Source of the DNA: Rosa chinensis
Lineage: Eukaryota > Streptophyta > Magnoliopsida > Rosales > Rosaceae
Reading direction: 5' to 3'
DNA: 64,000 bases
Assembly (NCBI RefSeq): GCF_002994745.2
Contig: NC_037092.1
Span: forward strand, 83,868,824-83,932,823
In this document: piece by piece, positions 13,309 through 29,780 of the stretch
Layout of the letters: every line of letters starts with the position of its first letter
Numbering within the stretch: position 1 is the first letter of the stretch
Made by a program: the position numbers and the translations under genes
Notes under the pieces: generated by a model
What the model saw: the letters and a program-made list of their open reading frames with translations, nothing else
Database searches by the model: none
What the model was told of the DNA's origin: nothing

Positions 13309-16300
13309 TTAGTACAAGTTTCAATAACTTGTGTGTATGCTTGGTTGATTATGATGGTGAGTTGTTTTGGCTTAGAGGACATAAAGACAACGTCTAATGA
13401 AAAATGGTTAGAAGTGTTTATTTTCTTCAAAAATGAAGGGGAAGGACACTAGATGTTTGATTTTGATAATGGATAGAATTTAGTAAAGGAGGTGGATTGG
13501 GATACTGAAGGGAAGATGGTGCAGTGTTTGGTTTTGATAATAGATATACTTGATTGTCTAAAATCAATAGCATATGGAAGCTTGAATCTTGAATTTGATT
13601 GAATACTTTGCTTGCTCAATTTCCCTGAATTTGATTGACTTTCTTCTGTAGTTAAATTGGATTAGCATGCTAAAGCTTCAGTTTCTCACGTGTGTATTTG
13701 AACGTTGGCTTTATTCCCAGCAGTAAAATGGGTCTGCTACTTGTTGATGGCAGAGCTTGTGGCTTGATATTTTAGAGGATTTATTACATATGAAAATGCT
13801 TCATGGAATTTATAGCATCTTATCGAGCATGTTGCAATGCCTAGAATCATTGAATGCTTTGTTATTAACTGCAACAGAATGGATCTCCTCTCTCTTTTCT
13901 TTTTGCATGTTGTTAAGGCAACGAAATAGCTTGGAATATTTGAATCGCTTGGATATGATGCCTTTTTTTCTGAGCTCATTTTAGCATGGTGGTGAGTGGT
14001 GACTTGCATGGTTTAGCAACAACTTGATCATGAATGTATGTAGTCTTGGCTTGGTTCCGGCAATGAATTTTTTTTTTTAACTTTTCTCTTTGTTAAAGCA
14101 CTTAAGCAGTTCGGAGTGCTTAAATTTCTTTAGGCGTTGCTTGAGTTGCATGATGTTTGGTTCAGATTGCTTTGGCATGATGGTTTAGACTTGCTTGATT
14201 AGCTTTTTCGTTGTGGAATAAGTCCCCATTGCTTGGCTTGGGTTTATTTTGATTGAGCTTGTGATAACTATGCTTGAAAATGTAATAGGCATGAGTTTTC
14301 ATAAAGGAATTTATTTGATTTGAATCCCTCTATACAAATGAGATCAAATCAATCCCATTCTTTTTTTTTTGGCTTTCAGATGGGATCAGCTTGATGCATG
14401 AATATGAGGATCAAAAGTTTGGGGTGGATGAGCAAAAGCTTGGAATTAGCACGGAATTGGCATGAATTTGAGTTAAGAGTAGGTATGAGCCTGATATTGA
14501 AATCATAGAATGTGACGATTCCTGAATTTATATATGCATGTATTGTCTTTGATTGTTTTTTTTTTTTTTTTGAATATCTTGATTGCATTTGTAAACTTTA
14601 GCTTCGCTTGGCCAATGAGGACCTTGATCACTGTGGTATAGAAGGGAGGCTTGAAGGTATTTTGGAGTAATGAGGCCTACATTTACTGTGACTTCTTCAA
14701 ATATTCTTTTTCCTATCAGAATTTTCTCTTTTTGGATGAGATTGCCATGCCTTGATCTGAATATGGAGCATTTGCTGATAGGAGCTTCACTTTGGCAATG
14801 GAAGAGATAGAAAACATCATGTAACAACCTTAATCACAGCAGTAACTATAGTAACCATGAGCAAGGTCTTAATTACTCAGCCCCCAAGTGTCTTTGCATA
14901 AGATTTGAGATGCTATTTTGAAATATGGAGGCTTAGGAATAAGTTCAAATTGGTTTAGGTTCTTCAAAAATGAGAAGGGTAGTTGTAGCACTCAATTGGT
15001 GGTTGGAAAAAGCATACTGTGATATGGGCAATACAGTCTTGAAATTTGATAGCTGCTGCTTTGCATGTTGCTTGGCTTCATTGCTTATTAAATACATGAT
15101 TATTCCACTATAACTCTATAAGCTGGTTTCATATTTGGTAGAGACATGGCTTGAGAGAGGGATTCTCTTAAAAGAGCATGTATAGATTGACTAGCTCTTG
15201 GTACATGGTTTTAGGCTTAATGGAAAATCTTGGTGTTATGTATAGTACTGAATTACTAGCAGTAGCTAAGGGAATGTTAACAGCAGCTCAAATTTTGGCT
15301 ATGAAATCTACTAGTTTGAAAGAATGCACGGTGATGCAATAACATGGCTAGGAGATCAGGTGTTAGAGTAGGTTTACTAAGATTTGTGTGTTTGACTATG
15401 GTTTTGGGTTTAAAGAAAATTCACAGCAGCTCATATTTCTGTAAGCTAACTTGATATTTGACATAGGCATGGCTTGAGACAGTATTTCTCAGGAAAGAGC
15501 ATGAATAGATGACTCAGGTGTTTTATTAGCTCTTCGTAACTCTTTTTTTTTGTCTATCGATGACCCCTTTCTTTGCTTGGCTTTGGCATGATTGAATATT
15601 CTTTGCATACCCTTATGATTCTTATGAAGGTTGATCCAATATTTGGCATGGGGTCTCAACTAACTTGGCTTGGCTTTACTTTGAAGAAGTACCTTCAATT
15701 TCACATCTCGATCACTTTGTTTCTATAGCAGCTGAGTTGTTGATTGAATGACCATGACACACTTCTTTTGGTTTTCTTTTATAGGAGCATCAATAATTGA
15801 AAACTGGAAAACAAAGCTTCATTCCCGGCAGTAAATTCCAGCAGCTCAGCCCCCAGGTAAGAATGTATAGTGCAGATGCTAACTTTCTTTGGTTCGTATT
15901 AGTCCCTCCAAAAGAAGCTTGCTTGCTTTGTCATTATCAAGTCATTTGAATTGGCATGAGAATGATATGATTGTTTGCTTAGAGAATTTGAGAATCTTCA
16001 GCCTTGGATATGTGATTTGGTAATGACGGCTCTTTCAAACATTCTTAAGCATGACTACTAATTTAAATGGAACACAACCATCTTTAACAATGGCATGAGT
16101 TTTTGCTTGTTGGCTTGTTAGCTTCCTCGAAAAGGATACTTCTAATTGTGAGCTTTTAGTTGATTTAGGAAAACGGTGATAATAAAGATGAAACTTAGTT
16201 CTAACTCATCGGTGAAGTAATGCCTAGTTAAGGATATGGCTTTAGAAAGTGAATTTATATGGAATGAGGACCTAGTTTAGGACGATATATTTTCCTTACA

Positions 16301-16791
16301 TGTTGGTTTGTTGCTGTGATTGTTTTGCTCTGTGATCAATGTGTAGCCTTCTATTAACATATGCACAATAATAAAAGATTCTAATACTAAGGCTGGCAAG
16401 ATCTCAGTAGTAGTTATCAAGATGTCTAGCATGTGGATCTTTGATGTTCATAGGAAGAAAAGATAAGCATGGATAGGTAAAAATGGGGATGGGTACGTCA
16501 GCATGATTATTGGGGAGCTTTTATGTTAATGCTGACTACATAACAAGAAAGGGTAAATAGTTCCTAATGATGGAAATTTTGGAATTTGGTTTAGTGCACT
16601 TTGGTTTTTGTACAGAGAAGCTCTTTACCTAATGAAGCTAATGGTGTTGAGTGCTTGATTACAAAAAATGCATGCAACCTGCTTGTGTTGTAACAATGAT
16701 GGATTGAAGATTGATCTTAGGAGTGTGCCTGTTTGCTTGAGTAACTATAGCATCTGAAGGCTTGGGGCATACTTGAATAATTGTTTGTCAA

Positions 16792-16823
<32 letters not shown>

Positions 16824-18123
16824 TGCATCATGAATGCCTTTTCCAGCTTTTTAGAATCTCCTTTGTAACTAGTTTATGGTCTTGCCTCAGGTTGGATCGG
16901 TATTCCATTGAAGATGAAATGTCAACTTCATTAGTTGACACAAGTTACAGCAGCAACTATCTGCCCCAGGCATATTGACATGAATGGGGGTTTAGCATGG
17001 CATCTTAGCATGATTGGATGTTCTCTCCGTTTGACACCAAGAGGACTCTGCTTGTCTTTTGTGTATAGTTTAAATAGAAGTTTTGCTTCTTAATCAAAGT
17101 CACAGCTTCTGAACATTGTGAATTTGATAGGGAGGTTGCAATTGGAAGATGGAGTTTGCACGAGTCACAGCCTAGTTCCATGAGAGGAACATGAAAAGAT
17201 GTAATTAATTTTTCTTTAATACCCAATTCTTGGCTCTTGGAGAAAATAAACCACTCTTGTACTAATATATTTTTATTGGTGTATATCAAAAGTTCACAAG
17301 AGGTAAGAGAGTAGGAAACTGAATATGGATTTTTCAAAAGTGAAGAAAACAAAAATGTTTTCTGATTAAGCTTGACTATTTTGCCTTTATGCTTGACTGT
17401 GTATTGGCAATGTTGTGACAGCAAAAGCATGATTTGGAAGGTTTGAAGCAAGTTATCATCCTGTTATGGAACAAGTGCTTGATTTTTTTTTTTCAAAAAG
17501 CATAGAGCATTGATGTGAAATTGAGGGAGTTTTGTGGCACTAATGGTTGTGATGTTTGAATGGTGTTTATAAATTGCTCCTAGTATTGATTGTCAAGATA
17601 AACATCAGCTTGATATATGTTCAGCAAGGAAGAAATTAGCTGCTGGAAGTGATTTGAGATAAAAGGTTCAACCTTGTAAGGACGTGATTTGAGATAAAAA
17701 GATGCATATTTTTAGGAAAGAGGTAGTACAGACTATGAGAAGAAGAGGATAAAATGTGATTTCTTTTTCAATAGCTAGATTTTGGCTTTTGAGGAGAAAA
17801 TCAAAACATTCCTTCCTGGTGTAAATCAGAGTTCATAGGAAGGTAAAAGAGTAGAAAACTAAATCCGAGTTTTTTTTAAAAGTGAGAACAAAATAAAGTT
17901 TTTTTTTTTTTTGAGTAATAAGCTTGTTTGCATCACTTTTAACATGTTGCTTCTCTGCTTGACTATATCAGCTGGAAGTGTGTGTTTGCAAAATTGTTTC
18001 TGGCAATGGTTCCCGATCCCATGAACAGAGCCTAAGGGATAGATTGGGATCTACTGTTGTTAGAATATTGTAGCTTGAGATATGTCGCAGTGAGGAAGAA
18101 ACCACCAGCTAGAATCACAGCCT

Positions 18124-18143
18124 AGTCCCCAGTGAAGTCGCCA
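18124..18143 (-). other. Primer-binding site of the LARD-like element
   Basis: On the minus strand tggcgacttcactgggg follows the LTR end after four bases. The pattern TGGCGACT...CTGGGGA is the tRNA-Arg-type site seen in Ogre/Tat-lineage Gypsy elements. Confidence 0.7.
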
Positions 18144-18147
18144 AAAA

Positions 18148-19444
18148 TGTGAGGGTGATTTTTGTGTTTTGGACTTTCGGCAGCAAAACCCTCTTGATTA
18201 AGCGAGACTAGGCCCAAAATCGATCAAAGGTTAGACCTGAGAACAACTTTGTTGTGACCAGCTTGATGTAACAGCAGCTACTTGGCTTGACGATAACGGC
18301 AGCTATTTGGCTTGATGATAACAGCAGCGATTAGACTAGATTTTATAAGAACACGACTTATAGGCGGGCATGGTGTGGGAGCTAGATGCATGAGAGTTTA
18401 GCAGAGAGGGAGAATTCCAGCAGTAACATGATTTCTGGATTTTGGGTTAAGGTTGGTTGGGAAGAATTGATGGCTAGGGATTCAGAGACGAAGCTTGATC
18501 TCTTGCTTGATGTTTCTGGGCTGTTGTGGCTTGGTTTCCTACGGCAACGAACTCGCCCTTTATAGCGGTGATAGACGGGCAGGATTTGCGCCAAGAACCA
18601 GAGGTTTTGAAAGGGTATTCTTAGTTTTGATGGGATCATTCTAAAACCTTCAGCTTTTGTTTTCCCCATGAAATCAAAAGAGTGAAAGCTTGCTTTGGCC
18701 ATGTGGGTAAAGACCGGTGGCGCAGGTATAGGACGGCGATGGGGAACCCAGATTTCGTGCTGCCGTGATTTTTGAGAGATCATAATCCCTTGATTTGTGC
18801 TATTGTAAATTGTGATCACAAATACCTAAGGATTATTGGAAATTGAGGCAGGATTTCGGAGGATGAGAGTTGGGAAGCTTTTGTATAGACTTGGGGTTCT
18901 TACCAGAAAAGGATGGAGTAGTAATCTCAGCAACAACTTAATGGAACAACGTTCCTGATTTGGGGAAGACGACTCCAACGTCTTTTTGGGCTACGGGTTC
19001 TAGTGTAGTGGACTTTGGGTAGGGAATGACTCTAGTGGGCTCTAAGTCTTGTTGGGCTTGCTTTCATCTCTCTACTAGCCCTTGTTAAGATTTTGGTCCA
19101 TCAAGCATGAATTTTGGTTCCCAAGTCCAAAATTATCGATGGGCCTTATCGTAACAATGGGCCTCACAGGATCCGTTACCTTCCACACCACACCCTTCCG
19201 TATAAGCCCCAAACGTAGCTTGGGTCTACGCGTATTGCATGGTAAATAAGCGTGTTAGCTCCTTTAAAAATGCATGTCAATCGTTTGAGAATTTGGGCTT
19301 CTCGTATCGCTTGCTAAATAGAGAGCTTCCTTTTGACGTGAAATGGGCTTGCTTGAAGGCCCAATTAGGTTACGAGGTTGATGACTTGTTCTTCTTTACG
19401 TGTCACTTATTAAATTTGAACTCGTGGAAATTTGGGTGTCAACA
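18148..19444 (-). repeat. LTR of the LARD-like element (5' LTR in its own orientation)
   Basis: 1297 bp, the same length as 8853-10149, with about six substitutions seen by eye. Contains the TATA box ctataaaggg on the minus strand at 18556-18565. Confidence 0.93.
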
Positions 19445-19449
19445 GACTC

Positions 19450-21599
19450 CACAAGAGGCATGGAATGGAGGTAAACCTGCTGTTGATCACTTCAAAATAT
19501 TTGGTTGCATTGCTTATGCTCACATTCCAGATCAAAAAAGAAAGAAGCTTGATGACAAGGGTGAAAAATGCATATGTCTTGGAGTGAGTGAGCAGTCCAA
19601 AGCCTATAAATTGTATAATCCTATCACGAAGAAGATTGTGATCAGCCGAGATGTTGTTTTTGATGAGGAGAGTACATGGAATTGGGCAGACAAGAGCACC
19701 TAACAGAAGCAAATACTTGTGAGCTTTGATGAAGAACAATTAGGAGTGCAGCAACAAATCCCTCCTACAGTAGGAGTGCAACTGCAAATCTCTCCTATCG
19801 AAGAGATGACAAATGAGCAGCCAATACATGAAGCTCAAGTAGCAGCTCCAAGCTCAGAATCTCAAAGAACAAACAGGAAGAGATCTGCATGGAGGATTGA
19901 TTATGTAAGTGGAGATGAATTTTCTGATGATGATCAACTTGCTCATTTGATTTTATTTTCATACTGTGATCCTTTAACTTTTGAGGATGCTGTCAAAGAA
20001 AAGAAATGGCAGAATGCTATGGATGCGGAGATAAGAGCAATCGAGAAGAATTACACTTGGGAGCTTACTGATCTTCCAAAGGGGCAGAAGACTATAGGAG
20101 TGAAATGGGTCTTCAAGACCAAGTTGAATGAAAAGGGGGAAGTGGAGAAGCACAAAGCTCGGTTGGTAGCAATGGGATACAAGCAAGAGTATGGTGTTGA
20201 TTATAGGGAAGTTTTTGCTCCAGTTGTGAGGCTTGACACAATCAGGTTGGTGATCTCAGTTGCAGCACAAAATACATGGCCTATCTATCAGTTGGATGTT
20301 AAATCTGCGTTTTTGCATGGAGAGTTGCAAGAGCAGGTGTATGTTGATCAACCCACTAGTTATGTGCAAAAAGGTAGTGAGAAGAAAGTCTACAAGCTGA
20401 AAAAGGATCTTTACGGGCTTAAACAAGCATCTAGAGTTTGGTATAGCCGTATAGATGCCTACTTTGTTGGAGCTGGGTTCAAAAAGTGTCCTTATGAGCA
20501 TACTTTGTACATCAAATGTGGAGCTGCAGGGAAGTACTTGATTGTTTGCTTGTATGTAGATAATCTAATCTACATCGGAAATGATGAGCTGATGTTTCAT
20601 GATTTTAAGAAGTCTATGATGGGGGAGTTTGATATTACGGACCTGGGAATGATGCATTACTTCCTTGGCATCGAGGTAGTACAATCAGCAGCTGGAATCT
20701 TCATTACACAAAAGAAGTATGCACTGGAGGTGTTGGAGAAGTTTGAGATGAAGGACTGCAATTCTGTTGCAATCCCAGCAGAACCAGGATTGAAGTTGGC
20801 TAAAAATCCGGAACTAGGAATTAAGTTGGCTAACAATCCTAAAAGCAAGAAGGTTGACAGCACGTTCTTCAAACAGATTGTTGGTAGCCTAATGTACCTC
20901 ACAGCCACAAGGCCTGATATAATGTTTGCAGTAAGCCTTATTAGCAAGTTTATGGAGCATCCAACTGAGCAACACATCCTCGCTGCAAAAGAGGTGTTAC
21001 GCTATTTGAAAGGTACAATTGATTTTGGTATCTTTTATAAGAAGGGAGAAATGTCAGAACTTGTTAGGTTTACTGATAGTGATTATGCTGGGGATGTAAA
21101 TGATAGAAGGAGTACTTCCGGTTATGTGTTTATGATGGGTAGTGGGGCTGTTTCTTGGTCATCAAAGAAGCAGCAAGTTGTCTCTTTGTCAACAACTGAA
21201 GCCGAGTTCATTGCCGGAGCATCATATGCTTGTCAAGCAGTATGGTTAAGGAGAATGCTTGGAGAATTAAATTTTTCTCAAGTGGAAGCTACTGCAGTTT
21301 ATTGTGATAATAGTTCTAACATCAAGTTGTCAAAGAATCTGGTGTTACATGGCAGGAGCAAACACATTGATGTAAGGTACCATTTCCTTCGTGATTTGAC
21401 AAAGGATGGCATCATTGAGTTGGTTCATTGTAAAAGTGAAGATCAGATTGCTGATATCCTAACAAAGCCTCTCAAGGTTGCTTCATTTATGAGGCTGGGA
21501 GGACTACTTGGTATGTGTTCTTTGAAAGAAGTTGCTGGTGATATTACTGATGCACGTGGATTGACTTGCTGGAGTTTCTTAGTTAAACTGATGTCTTGA
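19450..21599 (+). pseudogene. Copia integrase end, reverse transcriptase and RNase H
   Basis: Continues the polyprotein cut at 8847. The C-terminal integrase region is followed by an in-frame TAA at 19701-19703. The rest is then open to 21599. Reverse transcriptase runs from about 20010 to 20700 and is recognisable from WVFKTKLN, LDVKSAFLHG and the active-site box at 20553-20564. That box reads YVDN instead of YVDD, so one catalytic aspartate is lost. RNase H (about 21060-21480) has TDSDYAGD, TEAEFIA and the ADILTKPL terminus. The product cannot be active without a helper. Confidence 0.92.
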
Positions 21600-21623
21600 T
21601 GACTATCAGTTTAAGGGGGAAAT

Positions 21624-21874
21624 TGTTAAGTGTTTTCTGTTTTGAATTAGCTTTGAATAAGTAGACGTCCTAGTCTACTAGGAGTTTGTTTTGTTTACCA
21701 AGTTTTTAGGGAAATCCCATGAACTTAGGAGTTGTTAGTCATGGGTAGTTGTTCTAGATTTTTTGCTTAGTTTGTTTTGTATGCTCTATTTATACAGAGC
21801 TTCTTTCAATTAATGATAATGTAATTCAGTTCCAATAATCCTTCTCTGTTTCATATCGTTCTCTTACTCTAACA
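21624..21874 (+). repeat. 3' LTR of the Copia element
   Basis: 251 bp, TG...CA ends, followed by the target duplication tgtat (21875-21879). Confidence 0.95.
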
Positions 21875-22077
21875 TGTATGCCGAGGCATCGAGTAGCTCT
21901 TTTAAATGGTTCTGTGGGATTTTATGTAAGAGCGATGTTGTGTTCGATTGTTACTGATAAAGGTGATGCAACGCACCAAAGTACATAATATAAATGTCTT
22001 TGTGTGTGGCTTAGGTAGAGGACACCTCAAAAACTTCTTGAAGGATAATATGACGTTTTTTTTTTTGGGAATTTGAT

Positions 22078-22964
22078 TCTACACCCAAATTCACACACCC
22101 ATTTTAGAATAAACCCATCCATAAGAGTGTTTTAATATACACTCAAACCAATTAATTAGGTTTATTCAAAATAAAAAAACCTATTAAATAGGGTAAATAA
22201 TAAAACTCAATGTTGTTAAGAATTACTGAAGCTGCCATTATCAAATTCCCCATTCACCTATTAAATAGGATTAATAGCCAAAATCATCTAGCAAATATTA
22301 TGGAGTTTGATTGACGTTATTGTTGGTATTACCTTCACTTTAGGTTTTTATCAGTACTTAATTTTAGGTGTTTACATTAATGTTATTATTATCATATAAT
22401 GATGAATTTTTGATATGTTTCTTCCTATATATATAGAAGCTAGTGAATTCATTCGTCATTTTTTCTTTGGGTGGAGACATTTCACAAAGTTGCATATGAT
22501 TTCAAAGGATGATTTCAAACGACCTATTCATGAGGTTTATTTCATCATTTTCTTATGGGTTAGAGACTTTCTTTCAAATAGGTACATATATCATATTCGT
22601 AATTCAAAATAACATACCTTAATGAGAGGATGTTTAATCATGTCGAGAAAGAGAAATATTTATATAATAGGAATATAACAGAATCTGATGATACACAATA
22701 GCAAATATATAGATCACATCGGAAAGGAAGAAATATAGGATAATTAAGGCAATTAATCGTTTCAAATAAGAGAAAAATCAAGGATTAAATTGATTGTATT
22801 AAATTCTAAATATTTAAATTCAAAAAATAGTAAACAGCTATATTTGAGGAATATTTTATTTATTCAATCAGAAGGGCAAAAAAGTCAAACTAAAAAATGT
22901 GAAAAATGTTAATTATAGATTTAAAACCTATAAGGAATGTTCAATTATGTGAATTGGGTGTAGA
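22078..22964. mobile_element. Candidate TIR element (about 887 bp)
   Basis: The left end tctacacccaaattcaca is matched as an inverted repeat by tgtgaattgggtgtaga on the right (one base gap). The interior is AT-rich and non-coding. I could not find a convincing target-site duplication, so the boundaries and superfamily are open. Confidence 0.4.
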
Positions 22965-23612
22965 TTAAAAGAAAATATAGGGATGCGTTTTTCTTAATAG
23001 GAGCTTTGTTTTTTGGGTTTTTATCTAATTTTCTCTTCTTCTTTTTTTAATCCACCAAAAAAGAATATGCCGCTCTGCTCTACTTTGTAATAGAGAATCA
23101 AAATTTAATAGCAATATTATTTTCATAATATGAGCTTCACATTCAAAATTAATTGATAATAAATGGAGTGACCCAAATTCTTACATATTCATATGCAAGG
23201 TCCTATTTTCCTATATAAAATTTCATACTCTCAACAAATTAAGATAAATATATTCTGCACGGTGTGGCCCATTGCCGCCGCCCGGCGACCCGCACAATTA
23301 ATCTTAAGTAGCCGTCCAGGCGTCCACGATTCCACCTTCACCTAATGAATTTTGTTTGAGTAGTCCGACCAGGTCATTGCATTGCAGCTGGCCGGTATAA
23401 GTGAGTTAACCACAAAACCACAGTAATTACCGCCCAACAATGAAGGGAAAAAAAAAAAGCCACAGTAATTTTTTCTGTTCGTATGCACTACAAGTTTGTG
23501 CGAGCTTAGTTAATTAATTTTCAAGAAAAGAAAAAGGTTAATTAATTCCCCATCTGTCCGTTTCCTTTTGTTTTCATTATTTCTTTATCATCTTTGACTC
23601 TATCTCTCATCG

Positions 23613-23622
23613 TCTATAAATG
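23613..23622 (+). promoter_or_regulatory. Putative TATA box of second beta-glucosidase gene
   Basis: tctataaatg, about 60 bp before the start codon at 23679. Spacing fits a normal plant core promoter with a short 5' UTR. Confidence 0.6.
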
Positions 23623-23678
23623 CCTGCTGCACAAGTAGAGCTAAACATCCATTGCTATCTACTTGATCGATTTCGATC

Positions 23679-29339
<5,661 letters not shown>

Positions 29340-29533
29340 GAGATGAGCAAAATATATATGTACTTTTTGTTTCAAATGCGTGAATGTTCTCATGGATATG
29401 AATTAGTTTGCATGAAGGTATAAGGCTCTTTTTGTTTCACGAATTGTTGAGAGTTCAGACTATCATATCTCTTTCTCTCTTTTTTTGAGTAAAGAGAGAC
29501 ATGATTTATTAATTTTGGGCAATGTGATTACAA
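29340..29533. other. 3' flank of second beta-glucosidase gene
   Basis: AT-rich 3' UTR region. It includes about 30 bases (29388-29417) repeating the hairpin arm of the last intron ('gttctcatggatatgaatta'). Confidence 0.6.
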
Positions 29534-29546
29534 TCAAAGCTTAAAG

Positions 29547-29767
29547 TTTTTTATTTATTTTTTATTTGTCAATCACACGGTGTCCTCAAAGGCTTCCTAG
29601 GCCCAGAGACTAATCCGTGCTCGGGGGATCTTGTCAGAACGCTTCCTCCCCCCTGGCTACCAAGAATATATTGAGATTTAACTCCAATAAGCGTCGGCAG
29701 GATTCGAACCCTAGTGTGGGGGGTTCCACACCTGGAGGCTCTTACCAACTCGACCACCTGTGGTGGT
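29547..29767 (-). mobile_element. tRNA-derived SINE (221 bp)
   Basis: On the minus strand the unit begins with a tRNA-like head: A box ggtcgagttggtaagag and B box gttcgaatcctg about 45 bases on. It then has an unrelated body and ends in an A/T-rich tail (aaataaaaaataaataaaaa). A perfect 13-bp target-site duplication, tcaaagcttaaag, flanks it at 29534-29546 and 29768-29780. Together these are diagnostic for a SINE. Confidence 0.92.
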
Positions 29768-29780
29768 TCAAAGCTTAAAG

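Larger units (their letters stand above)
10150..18147. other. Non-coding internal region of the LARD-like element
   Basis: About 8 kb, T-rich on the plus strand (A-rich in element sense), with many oligo-T runs and recurring words such as 'gcttggcatgag' and 'agctcagcccccag'. No open frame resembles gag, protease, reverse transcriptase or integrase. Two tandem arrays are listed separately. A (ta)n run lies at about 16795-16816. Confidence 0.8.
8853..19444 (-). mobile_element. Large non-coding LTR retrotransposon derivative (LARD-like), 10.6 kb, inserted in Copia integrase
   Basis: Two 1297-bp LTRs (8853-10149 and 18148-19444) enclose 8.0 kb with no gag or pol frame. An exact 5-bp duplication, gactc, lies at 8848-8852 and 19445-19449, and removing the element restores the Copia reading frame locally. 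Orientation is minus. On that strand the LTR starts tgttgacaccc, is followed after four bases by the primer-binding site tggcgacttcactgggg (18124-18143), and is preceded at the other end by the polypurine tract aagggggctaa (10150-10160). A TATA box, ctataaaggg, lies in the 5' LTR at 18556-18565. The primer site resembles the tRNA-Arg type of Ogre/Tat Gypsy elements, known from family comparison. I count about six LTR differences, about 0.5%, so it is young. Lacking its own proteins, it must be moved in trans. Confidence 0.92.
6467..21874 (+). mobile_element. Ty1/Copia LTR retrotransposon, degenerate, split by a nested LTR element
   Basis: Two 251-bp LTRs (6467-6717 and 21624-21874) start tgtta and end aaca. 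They are flanked by an exact 5-bp duplication, tgtat, at 6462-6466 and 21875-21879. Three bases after the left LTR is the tRNA-iMet primer-binding site tggtatcagagc (6721-6732). A purine tract, aaggggga, precedes the right LTR. The LTRs differ at about 10 positions by eye (about 4%), so this is the older of the two insertions here. Protease, integrase, reverse transcriptase and RNase H appear in Copia order. Without the nested element (8853-19444) its length is about 4.8 kb, normal for Copia. The reading frames carry stops and frameshifts, so it is non-functional. Confidence 0.96.
21880..23678. other. Upstream region of second beta-glucosidase gene
   Basis: No gene. The stretch 22078-22964 is a possible DNA transposon (separate entry). 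From 22965 the DNA is AT-rich promoter sequence. It includes a short direct repeat, 'ccacagtaatt', near 23417 and 23460, and a TATA box at about 23613. Confidence 0.55.

Noticed and set aside
29640..29760. tRNA gene
   Set aside because: A and B boxes are present, but the acceptor stem does not close and an A-rich tail with a 13-bp target duplication follows, so it is a SINE.
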